Source: Nymphaea colorata (Eukaryota > Streptophyta > Magnoliopsida > Nymphaeales > Nymphaeaceae). From it: DNA of 64,000 nt. Positions 35,857-48,080 of this stretch are shown here, piece by piece; the stretch's first letter is position 1; each line of letters begins with the position of its first letter. The position numbers and the translations under genes were made by a program. The notes under the pieces are model-generated. The model was not told where the DNA came from, searched no databases, and saw nothing but the letters and a program-made list of their open reading frames with translations. The stretch lies in assembly GCF_008831285.2 (NCBI RefSeq), contig NC_045151.1, positions 7,329,682 through 7,393,681 of the forward strand, in the 5' to 3' direction.

Positions 35857-36252
35857 TACATATGTACTATATTATACTATAATATAATGGTATATACATA
35901 TATGTGGAATATAATACATATATCTATTGTATATGTGATATGTGTATACTTATATAGTATGTTATATGTTAATATACATATATAGATATACATTAACATA
36001 TATAGAATACATGTATGTAGTATATATTTTATAGTATACTGTACATATCAACAAATGAATTTGAATGTGGACTGAGATATAAAATTACTGGGAACTTTGC
36101 CTCAGCAACCAGCTTATAGTGTTCAGGTACTGCACAATATGCGAGGAAAAGAAAGAAGAGTTAGCAAAAAAGCTACATTGCAATGAGATGCACAGGCATA
36201 GCAGGTGAAAATAAGTAAACAAGCTATCTTTGTCACAATTCTCCATAAACGT
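35857..36252. repeat. TA-rich low-complexity block
   Basis: Mostly 'tatata', 'atacatat' and 'tatgttata' words with imperfect inverted repeats (around 35950-36000). It separates the two copies of duplicate A. Confidence 0.7.
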
Positions 36253-36809
36253 TCAGCAAACTCGTGAAAGAGCTGCTACTTATAGGTTTGCACGAGCATG
36301 GAGTCACATACATCAGAATGTACATGCAATTTTCAAGATTTTTTAGGAAAGAATTATCAAATATAAAATATATAAGTAGAAATAAAGTAATAAAACAGCT
36401 GAGAAGATAACACTAATTTTCAAGATTTTCTTTTTGGTTTGTTAACTACATATGGTTAAAATGGGAATTATACAATATACATGTAAAAACAACTTGACCC
36501 TCTAAAAACAGTTTTTAGTGGGAGGGGGTTTGCTTGACTCAAAATCATAATTAACGGCTTCTCAAAGAAACGTAGGTACCATCCACAAACTAGGCCTCAC
36601 TTAGTAGCCTATTTACTTGGTTTCACCTACGTCCTTCTTGTATCACTAGGAATGAAAACTTAGTCAATACACAGAAATAAGGAATAGTTAATATCTAAAC
36701 ATTGCACCATACACATCCACAACAATGGCAAACTAACTACCCTAGAGATTTTATAAAGAAAAGTTCCACATGTCAACAGCATCGAAGTTCATTGAGGCTA
36801 CTTTAATTT
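36253..36809. repeat. Segmental duplicate A, copy 2
   Basis: Direct copy of 34832-35379; the two start points are 1,421 bp apart. After it the sequence diverges from the copy 1 flank, so duplicate B is not repeated here. Confidence 0.95.
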
Positions 36810-38629
36810 GTCTCAAAGTGAAGGAGCCAGGAGGTCGAGTTTGCCAAGTTCTGCAAAAGTTGCATGTTTAGGTTAAGAAAATGATGGGCTACATAGAAAG
36901 AAAATGAATACCAAAGGCTGCAAAATAAGCATATGGGGTCATAGTCCACCATTCCAAGGAGGACTACTTGAAAATGCACTACAAGAACTAATGCAAACGG
37001 TGGGCTAGTGAATTGGGTAAGTTGACTTCACGTGGTCAATGTTCACCAGTGCACTAAGAAACATAAAAATGAAGAACATTAGAAGTTAACTTTGTGCTGA
37101 CATTACAAACTAATTTTAACAATGCAAATATGAAGTAACAGAAAAAAACAAGTCACAAAAGCAAAGCATATTCAAATACTATTTGATCGTAAATATTTTA
37201 AATACCAAATCAAAGACAACAAGGTCTTAAAGCATGTGATTGCATGATGAAGAATTGCCTCGTTCTTCTTGGCTATGCAAGATTACCCTGTTCTAGTTAG
37301 AATTAAACTTGCGAACACAACATTTTCGAAGATTTAGAAATCTCTCCCTCTCTCTCTCAAACACATGCCATGCATTCACAATCCGGGACCTTAGTACCTG
37401 AATAGGCGTGACTCGAGATTCTTTACAGGTTGCAGGATTTATGAACAGGCGGTCACCTTGCGAAACTCAGAGAGTGTAGGTATTTGTCAACTTAGTAATT
37501 TAGTCACATAAGTGAATGAGAGCAATAGAAAGATAAGTAGCCACATAAGTGAACATGACACTAGTAAAGCTTAGAGAAACAATGACCACTCCCACTTTTG
37601 GTGGATAGGCAAAGGAGCAAGAAGTATAAAATAATGTCACATAAAATTAGTTGACATCAAAGACGGGGCCACCCATGGCTTGGGATGTGCACCCATGGCT
37701 TGGGATGTGCAAACGCCCCACATGCAGTTTCTCATTTCAAAATTTGTCATGTTAAAAAAAAGAAAAAAGTTTTCTTAATGAATAGCAATTATAAGAGAGT
37801 ATATCAATGTTTCTTTCTTTTGTACAGGTTGCACATAAAGTTTGATGTAGACAAATTTTTATGAACACCCAACTTCTCATTGAAAATCCACTTCAAGCAG
37901 CAATTTCATCTTGTAGTGTGGATTTAGTTTTCTTTACAACAGATGTAAAACTCTCAAGTTGGGACAAACTCCCAAAAAGAAGGCCTGTTAAGTGGCATCA
38001 CGTTTCTGTCGTATTAAAAAAGAGTCTTAAAAAAGACATTAAAAATTATATTATTCATTAACTTATTAAGTTATTCTTGTGTAGTAGTGCAATTTGTTAT
38101 TCAATTAGTAATAGCCTATATTTATTTTAGTGTAAATTTTATTTTTAGAAGAAAAACTCATGACACTTTTGTTCTTCTGTCTAGCTATTAAAAAAAAAAA
38201 CAACACAACTTTGTCATTTTCAACTTAGAAATTGGAAAAGGATAAAGGTTGTCATTTAAAACCACATTTTTAAAGGTTCTGGTAAATAAACTGAATGATG
38301 TTTTCAAACTTTTTAGAAAAGCTTTATAAATATAAAGAAAACGATATAAGGTAATGAAAAAGGTGTGAAGTTTTAAAATTAATTGGATTTGAGAAGAACA
38401 GAATAGTGCAAAATAACATTGCTATTGAATATTGCAGTATAAAAATTACTGCCTTGTTCATAATAGATAAAAATAGCATTTTTTTCCTCAACAGAAGAAA
38501 CCACATCTTCTGTTTCAGGAAAATCTTACGTGAACGACATTTTATATTCTACTAAATGACAAAACAGTGGCCCTGTGGCTCAACTTTCTAACTCTGCCAC
38601 TAATTAGCATATAAGAGAAAAAGACAAAC
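36810..38629. other. Gene-free stretch
   Basis: AT-rich. It includes a perfect 20-bp tandem duplication (37671-37690 and 37691-37710, unit starting 'acccatggctt') and a 66-codon plus-strand ORF (37861-38061) that I do not recognise. The next exons of the GH2 gene would be expected here on the minus strand but were not found. Confidence 0.5.
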
Positions 38630-39425
38630 CTGGCAGGTTCTTCGCAATTTATATCTTCGAATGTACTCTCATAGAACCTCATAGGTGTTCTTGTGGGGCT
38701 AGTTGCCAAATAAAATTTCCAATAACCACTCAATGAGTGCACAATTGGCAAGCCCTCAACCCAATAGCCAACACTATCTAAAGAACTAGAAACAACATCA
38801 TCATTCCATGCGGCTAAGTTGGAAACCAGCACATCACTTTGCTTCTCTTGCACCAATACTTGAGAGGTCCTACAAACAACAGTGGAATAACTTAAATTTT
38901 TAACAGTATGTCAAGAATACATAGCAGAAATATATGAAAGGATGCCAAATTCAACTATCTGCAATAAAAAAAATGAAAAAAAAAATAGATGAACCCTGTA
39001 CATGTGCCATCACAAATTGAGCTTCATACCTAAACAAGTTTAATTATACAAACTCAAATGCAAATCCCTATCTAAAGTTTTCCAATTAATCCACAAATCC
39101 TGAAAAGCAACATAAGATCATAATTCAGTACACAACAACAACTAACCAAATATAAACAACAAAAGAATGTGCATAGACAGTCACTCACATACACAAGACA
39201 CATAATCGAACCTCATCCAACTCCAAGGCAATTCAACAACATGCAAAGATCGTTTGAGCGAGTGTCTCATCAAGAACAGAAATGCGACTCACCTTCGACC
39301 ATGTCGTGGCACTGCGGCAGCACATGAGCATCACGCTTCTGCCACTTGATGATCGCCTCATCTTTCCAAACCCTATTGCCACTCCAAATCGTGAAGACGA
39401 CTCCGCCGGCCAGAGCTGACGTCAT
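38630..39425 (-). pseudogene. GH2 beta-galactosidase (lacZ-like), first two exons
   Basis: Exon 1 (39425-39293) starts at ATG and reads 'NRVWKDEAIIKWQKRDAH'. It ends at a GTGAGT donor. Exon 2 (38869-38630) follows a TTTGTAG acceptor in phase: 'PLKYWCKRSKV', then after a one-base deletion near 38837 'LVSNLAAWNDDVV', 'YWVEGLPIVHSLSGYWKF' and 'RFYESTFEDINCE'. This is the N-terminal sugar-binding region of the plant cytosolic lacZ-type beta-galactosidase (Arabidopsis AT3G54440 type, over 1,000 residues). A second frame change lies close to the exon 2 end (about 38640), and the highly conserved Trp before it is Cys. The remaining exons, including the catalytic domain, are absent from the window. 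It is a non-functional 5' fragment; the identification is firm. Confidence 0.85.
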
Positions 39426-40113
39426 CTTGCCGGAGAATGGGGAAAACACTTGGACTTGACCATTTGAATTCCAAGAAGTCGCACTACAATCTTATGCTCC
39501 GAAGGGTGACACTGAAATAGAGGAAAAAGTTAGAAAGCTGACCAATTTAAGGAATTAAAGAATAATGCACAAAATAGTAAGTTGAAAATCTTTTTTCACA
39601 TGATTTGAAATGTAAACGCTTCAAATTGCAAATGAGGATCATAAAACTCCACAGTCCAATGCAGCCACCGATGTTTCATCTTTGAAAGCTCATTGGATGT
39701 GTATCACTTCAGATGGACAACCAGAGTGATGCACTGCTTGTTCTCCTTCCATATTTTTTTGTCTGCAACATAGTATTCAAAATGCAGTTAAATATCAAGC
39801 ACCTCAATCTTCAAAATTGCAAAATCACTTAGAGTCCAAGATTTGCTAATGGTCCAAGATGACACAAGGTGTTGAATTGTCATCGTACTGATTGTTCAAC
39901 TATTTGCAGAAAAGAATAATACATCCTAATAAAAAATTCTCTTCGAAATGCTTGAAACAAAACATGAAAGGGGTGGAAAGAAACAATACATCCTCATCAC
40001 ACAACCGGAGTCCTGCCAGACCTCCACGCACCTTTGCTTCACCACCATGCATGCATGGATGCATGGTTTTCTATATGATATCATCATCGTCTCACACAAA
40101 TACTGATTAATGG
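39426..40113. other. Upstream region of the GH2 fragment
   Basis: Would be the promoter and 5' leader of the minus-strand GH2 fragment. No clear TATA position can be assigned. It has a 'gcatgcatggatgcatgg' palindromic patch around 40048-40066. No other gene is seen. Confidence 0.4.
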
Positions 40114-40587
40114 CTCATGTTGGCTTGTAGATGAACTTTCAACTTCAAGAATTGCACTGGTACAATGATGCATAGGAGGAGGTGATAAAATGCTCCTAAT
40201 CCCTTTCTTCACAACCCCCTGGCAACCAATTTTAAGAGAAAATACAATGCATGCAGAATCAATGATCAAATCTTTATAGATCATCCTATTGCCTCCTTGT
40301 TCTGCTGCACCATCAACAATTATGAAGACAGGTAGAGTCTCCCCCACAAAAAAGCATATTTAAGTGTCCTATGCACTCAAGAGAGAAAGGGGCTAGCCTT
40401 TTCAATAAATAAGAGGCTTGAAGTGAGAAACAAAACAAAGTGAAGATACCGATGTAGAAGAAGTAGTAGCAAACATAGTTATTACTATAAAACTCTAGTA
40501 TACACATGCATCCTTATATGCCTGGGTTTAGCCATGACAAGTGCAACTAACGTATCTGCATTTAAATAGAATCACAAGCTCAATGAA
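40114..40587. repeat. Segmental duplicate B, copy 2
   Basis: Direct copy of 35388-35856. The minus-strand ORF is again open (40347-40084), with conservative and non-conservative changes ('AAEQGG' for 'AAKQGG'). The sequence just after its right end (40588-40690) has a diverged partner at about 42070-42150, showing further, older duplication. Confidence 0.93.
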
Positions 40588-43500
40588 GAGAACACGACAG
40601 TTAACAATCAAACTGCAACTACTTCAACTAAGACTCAAACATGGCATTTTGAACCACGAACACTACCCTGAACCATGTCCCCACTATACTAAACTACAGC
40701 TAAGAAGGCAACAAGAAGAAAATTCAATTTAAAACCAAACTTTCACGCATCTCGAACTAGATCAAAACATCAAGAAAATTCAATTTAAAATGTGTTCTTC
40801 CCAAAAAAAAACATAAATTTCATAAGGACAACCAAATGGATCCATGTTGGACTTAGAGAAACTCGATTGGTTGTACAGAAAATGATGAAGGACATGCACA
40901 AGGGAGATTCAAGCCCCTTCGCTCCCTCTCTCTCTCTCATGTATAGCCCCCCGACTTCAATCACTCCCATACCCTCCACGCCCCTCTCCTTTAGCCCCCA
41001 CCTAGCCAAGCTGAATCCCTACCAAGTCCCTAAGCACCCATGCACGTTATGCCTCCCTCCTTATTCTCACCCTAGAGGTCGCACCACATCCCTATCCTCG
41101 GACTCACCAAGGACTCCAAGGAAGAGTGACACCTTGAGATCCTCAAGCAAGGACCTAGTGGCTCGGCAGCCCACTCCTTCTCAAGACATGAACAGGCTTG
41201 AGCTCTAACTCTAGAGGAGACCCAAGTGAGGAAGGGCTGGAACAAAATAAGGCAATCAAAAACCTTAGTAGATAATTTTCCTAGCAATAACACACAAATA
41301 TATGCAAAATCACAATTCTCCCCACTAAACAAAAAGACTAAAACTGTGTAGGTTGGAGTATTGGCTTTGATATGGATAGAGAGCGCTAAATAAATAATAA
41401 TAATAATAATAACTAGAAAATTTCACTAAAAAATTTGTAAAAAGTAAAATTGAAAAACCTATTTCCCAGATAGAATTCAAAAAACAAGAAAGAGAGCTCA
41501 GTTTTCAAAATTTTGTTTGTGAGAAATAGAAACAGTGAAAAGTTTAACAACAATATATCAAAATACTCAAAGTTGAAAAAAATTTGAAATTTTGTCAGCT
41601 GATTTTCACACAAGAAACTTCAAACCAAAAATCAAACCCAAATTCAACTTTATCCCAGATCAGAACGTCATAAGTCTTCTGACTCTAGAATGATTTTTGT
41701 AGTTTTTACAGGTTTGCCAATCATGGTTAGACCTGTCTTTGTAAAGAGTTGATACCAAAACTAAATGTTGCATTGACTCAACACGGAAACAGAGGACCTT
41801 CAAAAATACTGAATGCTTATGATATAAGGAATGTCAACGACCAAAGACAAATAACGAAAAAACAAATCGATGAATAATATATGTTTGCAAAATAATTCAG
41901 CTAACTAACTAAGTTCGACCCATTCAGAAAGGCTTGACTAATGAAGAGAAACGAACACACAAAGTAAATACCAAGGCATAACCGCTCCAATATTCATATA
42001 CATTCTAAAATATAAATCGGTGTAACCATGCCATGCGCAACTAACATACATATTCAAAATCACAAGCTCAATGAAGAAAACACGACACGTAACAATCAGA
42101 CACCAACCACTCTAACTAAGATTCAAACAAGCATGAAATAAAAAAACTACCCACGTTCCCACTGGATTAGACTACAAATAAAATATGCACCTAAAGAAGG
42201 CCAGTCAAGCACCACAACAAGAAAGTCCAAACAATTGACCTTCAACAATAGTCTCACATGATGAGGACTCTAGTTAACTGACGCACTACATGAAACTAAC
42301 TCTAAACTGAGCTAACTCTAAACTGAGCACGGCCATAGGCTGCAATCACATGGAACATAAAAAAAGATACATACTGAACCTAGGTCTCAAAGTCTAAAGA
42401 CTCTAAACCTGTTTGACACTCACCAATAAGACCTGACCTTAACACGATTCCAAATGGAACCAAGTCCCAACCTGTAAAGAGAAAGTTCAATGGAGGACCC
42501 AGCAGTGTGGTGGACAGTGTGCTCGATGATGCTTGAAGATGAAACACCTTCTCTTACTCTCATTTTTGACACTTGAAAATTCTTTACGCCAGCTAAGAAG
42601 AGCAAACAAGAAGGAGGGATAAATAGAAGGAAATCTACCGCATGCTAGAGATGGGGGGTTGTTAAGATGAATGGTTAGATGGCTATGTGCCAGACAGGGC
42701 CTTCTCAAGCATATCCAACATTTTAAAACAACTAAATGTAGCCAAATATCTATGTTAGCAAACACATGATTGTATCATAACAATGTATTATATGCAATTC
42801 AAAGACTATCAGAATGTGACACACACCCATGAATTTGACGAGATTATATTTATTAAAAGAATCAAGTTGTCACGGGCTAACTTTTTCAAGCCTATTTGGC
42901 ACGCGTTGTGCCGAAGGATAGTCGGTTTGCAACACAAGTGAAGGCATTGAAAAAGGAAAACGAAGAACCTAAAACAATAAAGCACCTAAACAACCCACGT
43001 CACAATGAAAGTGAAAACTAAACATGACACTATGCAGGAAACTATTAAAGCAAAAAACAATTGCCCAACTCAACAAAACTAAATAATCAAACTAAATCAA
43101 AATAGGATCCTACTGAATACAAATCAAACCAATGACCTTAACCGCTGGACATGTGCAATAGCTAACTAAAGGATCTATTCAACTAATCTGACACTAACGT
43201 GATACAAGAGAAACTGAGCATTATGCTCATCTAAAACGATGAAGGACCTGAGGACATAAAACCCAAAACCCATGCAACTTCGATGAATAGAACCTTTCAA
43301 AAATGTCACAGTTCAAAATGGACTACAAAATTGATTGGTCCTTTTGAAAAGAGATAAGAGGTGTTCCATGACAGACTCAACCCTAAGTCGGGGTTATGTT
43401 GAAGACACTCTGTTAAGATGGAATAATGGGCCAGGCTTAATCACTTATCCCAAATGATATGCATCTCTTGAGACCAAGAAATGAAATTCGTCACACTCAA

Positions 43501-46174
43501 CATGAGTTGACTAGTTTCGAGGAGTTTCATCTATTCCATGAATGGACTAATGGTTTGGTAATGGAATGGCCAAAATCTTTCAAGGCCAAAAGGGATTGGG
43601 AATGAAATGACAAACATATTTCAAAACCAAAGGAGACTGGTTAGTTACTCCTATGACTAGAAATGTCAAGTTTTAGTTTGAAATAGTTCAAAAATGATCA
43701 ATTTAACTAATAAGCATGAGTGCTCGTGTTGTGCAAATAATATGGCCTTCATTTATACATAGCACCTACCGTACAAGCATTAGGATTCATTTCGCGTCAA
43801 TGTCGTCAAATCTCTAGAAGGGATGCCTTTCAATTTCCAAAATATGAACATAAAAGAATCATCCTCAGCATCTTAGGTAATAAAAAATAGGAGAAGATAT
43901 TGACCCTAGGACCGCACATCTACCAAAGATTTTCACATTCAATTCCTGCGAGTTCAGCCTTCATGCCTTTCGTCTCTTGGCAAACACCTTTTGCTTTTTT
44001 TTTTCTTTCTCTTGCATTCAGCTTTTGCCTTAAACTTTTTTTTTCTTGATTCTTTTTTTAGGCCGACCTTCACCTTTGAGGGAATACCTCACCACCCCAA
44101 AGGCTACTACAAAGCTTCACCGCTTTGGTGGTTATGTGTAGCTTTGTCGCGTATCCAACCTGCTTCACCTTGCGGGTTTTCGACGAGCCAAAGGTTCATA
44201 AGTCGTTATCTTCGCGGTATAGAGATAAATCACCTATATGTCTACCTGGTACTCTTGATTACTGACCCAGAGGAATGACTACACAAGCCCCAAGCCAATC
44301 TCTCAACTCTCATTTTGCTACCTATCAAGATCTTACAAAGCATTTTGGCTTCTCTCTCAAGATATCTTCCTACTAAATCCTTGCAAATGCTTGATTACCA
44401 GAGTCAATAGCATTTCCTAGTCTCGACTTCCTCAACTTTACAGGACCTTTCCTTACTGCTCATATTCAGGATCTTTTCAATTTTCCTTTTCCATTGTTTG
44501 GCAACAAAAATTTAAAATTTTATCCTTCTACTCAAGGAGGTACTAAGAATAAAGAAAAGCCACATCATTGTGTGAGAAGACACCTTTAAAATGTTTTTAA
44601 GGAAAACTGAAAATTATCACTTTTACAAAAATTCTTTAACATCAAATGGTATATCACCAAGAGGAAGGAATTCTACTTTAAAGAAGAGGGTGAATGCAAA
44701 ATAACATAGGTTGGTTGGGTAGAAAAATGAACTCCACCAACTCTCCTAGGGACTTCTATACGAAAGGCTGGTTTAATAGTGACGATTTTCCATAAATGTT
44801 TGAGTCCTCAACTTATTGAAAGTTTTACAAATGGTTTAGGTTAAGCTCTTATCTTTCCCCAAATAAAGCCCGGGATAAACCAATCCTATGTGGTGGGTTT
44901 TGTAAAATCATCAAGTGCATGATAATGGACTCTGTTAAGACTCTAAATGTACGATTATCCAAAGTCTTGTGCCCTGGTTACATAAGGACTTTGCAAAATA
45001 TGTTCTTGACCACCAACTAATAAAGCATTAGCAGAAAACATCCAAACACAATATCGTCATACATGGAGGTGTCATGGACTTGACTTTATTTATGTCATCT
45101 ACTTACACCTTACCATGACCTTATGCTGCCCTTCCTTTGCATGATATGTTGACTTGCTTTTTGTTTGAGATATCTATGAAACACCTGAACCAAGCTACAC
45201 CACTTAGAGAACTGATTTTCATTCGTTGACTACAAATGATAACCCTAGAGTTTATCTTCTACCCTGTGAAACATGACCAAGTGACGAGGCGAATCTCAAA
45301 ACTCTTGAATCCAGGTCACAGAAAAAAAATGATTAAGCTAACAACTGAGGAAACTGTTTCGCCTGAAACAAACATAGACTTCCAAAATTTCCTATCCACA
45401 GCAACAACATACAACACTAACGTTCTTGACAAGCAAGACAACTTAATTGAAATGAAGGCACCATACTTTTTATAAACACAGAAATCCCTGAAGAGACCTC
45501 CAGTCCATGTTAGTTGATGAAATCAGAACTACATGCAACTGATCCACGTGATGCCTACAACTGAAACCTAACCAAATTGTGGCACTAAAAACCTCCCAAT
45601 ACATGACCTAAAGCCGAACTCAAGAGAAGCTGCAAAACAAGGTACTCGATCAGCAATCACGAAGTGGATTGGGGAAAATACCTGCAGATACTATGATATA
45701 AGTCTTCCCCATGCAGTCGATGATTCCAAATTAGGCGTCCTTTTCATCGACCTATTATTCCATGTCGATGGCACTGTATTCACTTATAGCTTATAAATTA
45801 GCCTCAATCTATTGTACCAGAGACCATGAAAAGAAGAACAAACCTACAGTATCTCTATCTGATTCAGGAAGTCTACAGTTTGATCCACATGTTCCCCATG
45901 CTGTCAAAGATGCACCTAGAACACCTACGCACATGCTGGTCATCTAGGCTAACTATTTCTAAGCAACCAGCACTATAAAACGCCTTGATTATCATGATAA
46001 TGAATCACTTATGCAGTTCTGCAATTGGAACTAAGGTGCCTAGTGGATATCTTCATGAGTCGCCATCATGGAACAAAATGACCATTTTATAACTTCAAAC
46101 AATGTCATTTTCCATGACATAAAAATACAAAAGTCAGAATATTATCATGACATTAAGCACCAATCAATACATAC
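40588..46174. other. Long gene-poor stretch with diverged repeats
   Basis: About 41995-42150 is a diverged copy of 40500-40690 ('gcaactaac.ta', 'aatcacaagctcaatgaag.aaacacgaca'). A proline/serine-rich ORF (40792-41208, plus) and a CT/T-rich stretch (43990-44060) have no recognised family. No gene, LTR pair or TIR could be supported. Confidence 0.5.
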
Positions 46175-46495
46175 CGCTTGTAACTTCTGAACAAGGGAAG
46201 CCACTTCATCCAAATGATCCCAGAGTAACTGCTTCATTTCAATGGGTTTTGAACCATATGAAGAACTACTTCCGCCATCCCCAACATCACAGTGACCTGC
46301 AGGCAACATCGTGACAAGCTTGCACTTTACATTTGGTTGTGATTTCAGATCTTGATGACTTGCCATACTGGTAACTGGTTGCTTCTCGGTTAAAGCTTCA
46401 GTAAGGACAAGAATGCAATCAGCTGCAGCCACTGAAAGACGTGTTGGCAATTCATAACCGTCATGCTGAATGATGCAAGCAAAAGCAGTCATTAA
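46175..46495 (-). CDS. Single clean exon of an unrecognised protein
   Basis: A 321-bp exon, exactly 107 codons, lies on the minus strand between a GACAG acceptor (46500-46496) and a GTATGT donor (46174-46169), phase 0 at both ends. The reading is open throughout: 'TAFACIIQHDGYELPTRLSV', then 'ADCILVLTEALTEK', a Ser/Gly-rich linker, and 'LLWDHLDEVASLVQKLQA'. The two helix-rich parts separated by a linker look like a structural, possibly helical-repeat, protein, but I cannot name it. No neighbouring exons were recognised, so it may be another stranded gene fragment. Codon quality and perfect splice sites argue that it is, or recently was, a true exon. Confidence 0.55.
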
Positions 46496-46760
46496 CTGTC
46501 ACATATCAATAAATTTTGACGAATCGAGGAAAATATCAGAAATTTAACACCTCAGAAATTTAACAGACAAACCATCACAAGAATTCATACTTGGTTGACA
46601 ATAGGCTATTCATTGTTGAAGAAGGCACAAGGATCCTTCCAAAATAACCTACTATTTGGTTGCTCCTCCGCTTCTTGCATCCTCAATGGCATGGATTGCT
46701 TTATGCCCTTTACCAAGCAGGGTGCTGTCTGCAGCTTTAGTTTCTAGCTATGATACACGG

Positions 46761-46876
46761 GTACGCCTCCTTGTACGCCTCCAAAGGAGGCGTACCCTAC
46801 CGGTACCGGTTCGACACCGGTACCGGTAGGCTGGGTACGGCTCCAGTACGTGTTGACCGTACCGGATACGGTCAAC
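46761..46876. repeat. Cluster of three perfect hairpins
   Basis: Stem 1: 46773-46782 with 46786-46795 (10 bp, loop aaa; the arm 'gtacgcctcc' also occurs once more at 46761-46770). Stem 2: 46797-46810 with 46816-46829 (14 bp, 5-nt loop). Stem 3: 46852-46861 with 46867-46876 (10 bp, 5-nt loop). All stems are perfect and GC-rich in an AT-rich setting. The following 50 bp repeat the 'acggtcaac' word again. Function unknown; an end of a transposable element is possible. Confidence 0.9.
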
Positions 46877-46959
46877 GTACCAGAGGCCGTATCCGTCCAA
46901 AACTGGACACGGTCAACATAGATCGAGTCCAATTTTGTCCATTTTTTTAAACGTTTATT

Positions 46960-48080
46960 TCATTTTAACGTTAAAAATCATTTTGACGTTAAAAAAAAAG
47001 TGAAACGAAACCCTTTCGTTTCTGTCTTTACGACTCTTTACCTCTCGTCTCTCTTCAGCAACGAAGCAGCGGTGACAGGCGACGGCAGGGGCGGTGAACG
47101 TAGGGCGGAACAGCAAGGGCAGCGGCGACGGTAGCGGCGACGACAGCAGCGACGGCAGGAGGTGACTTTGCGTTTTTTTCATTTTTTGTTTTCATTTTCA
47201 TCAGCTCCGCAACCTCCACCCCTGCCTTCGCCACCGGCGACGACCGGCGACGGGTTGTGTGTGCAGAAAACTCATCTTCTGAAAGGGAAAACCCAACACC
47301 CCTCCCTCTGGCTCGCCCTTTCTCTACCCGAGAGGGTTTCAAATCTCTCTCCCTCTCTACCCGAGAGGCCCAGCCGCTTCTGTAACGCTCGTTGTTTTGG
47401 CCCCGACGCTACAGCCCGTGTCCCCTTCCTCGTTTCCCCTTTTCTCCGTCGTTTCCCCTCTTCGCTTGCTACGACCAACACAGTGAAGATCGAGGACGGT
47501 CGGTGGAGCAGCGGCGACGACAGCGGCACCGGTGGCGACGGCGGCAGCGTGGTAAGCTCTCTCTCTCTCACCCTCTCTATCTGCTTCTTCTCCTCCCTCC
47601 CATGCAGCCTCTCCCTCCTTCGATAGCTCCCCCCTGCCGCACGTTTTTTTCCTCTCCCTCTCTGCTAAAGCTCCCTTCCTCGTCCCGTCTGTCTCCTCTT
47701 CACCATCTCTTCCATTGCCCCGCTTGATTTCCCCTTCCCTCTGCCGTTTTACCCCTTTTTTATCCGAACCCTCCCTCTCTCGTTGTCTCCCCTCTCTGTC
47801 AGCGTCCCTTTCTCTCTTTCATTTCAGCTTTTCCCACTACTACCGTGGGTCTCTCCTAATGACAGATTCTGTTTTGAACTTCATTTGGACGATTGTTGAC
47901 TCATTTATGGCTTTTTGGGTCGGATTGCAGTTGGGGACGCTTTTTCCTCTCTTACCAGCATGTAGGGCGTGTGGTGAGCAGCGGCAGCAAGCAATCTTGG
48001 GCATTGACACTTGACCGGACGCGTGAAGTGGCTGCTAGAAGGGTTGCAGCAGTTTGGACGCTTAGATTGGGGTGAGTAAG
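46960..48080 (+). other. CT/GC-rich leader-like region
   Basis: Contains GC-rich 'gcagcggcgacgg' repeats (47040-47160, 47500-47550), long CT-rich stretches and splice-like sites (gtggtaagct near 47548; ttaccag near 47956; ggggtgagtaagg near 48068). This is the composition of a plant 5' untranslated region with introns, or of a transposon leader. Overlapping ORFs in both strands (up to 154 codons) are Ser/Pro/Arg-rich artefacts of composition. I could not connect it to any coding exon. Confidence 0.3.

Noticed and set aside
40792-41208. 138-codon plus-strand Pro/Ser-rich ORF
   Set aside because: No recognisable domain. The composition follows from a C-rich patch, and there is no support for expression.
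47162-47727. Overlapping 95-154-codon ORFs on both strands
   Set aside because: Ser/Pro/Leu- and Arg/Gly-rich translations come from CT- and GC-rich sequence. Several frames are open at once and none resembles a protein family.
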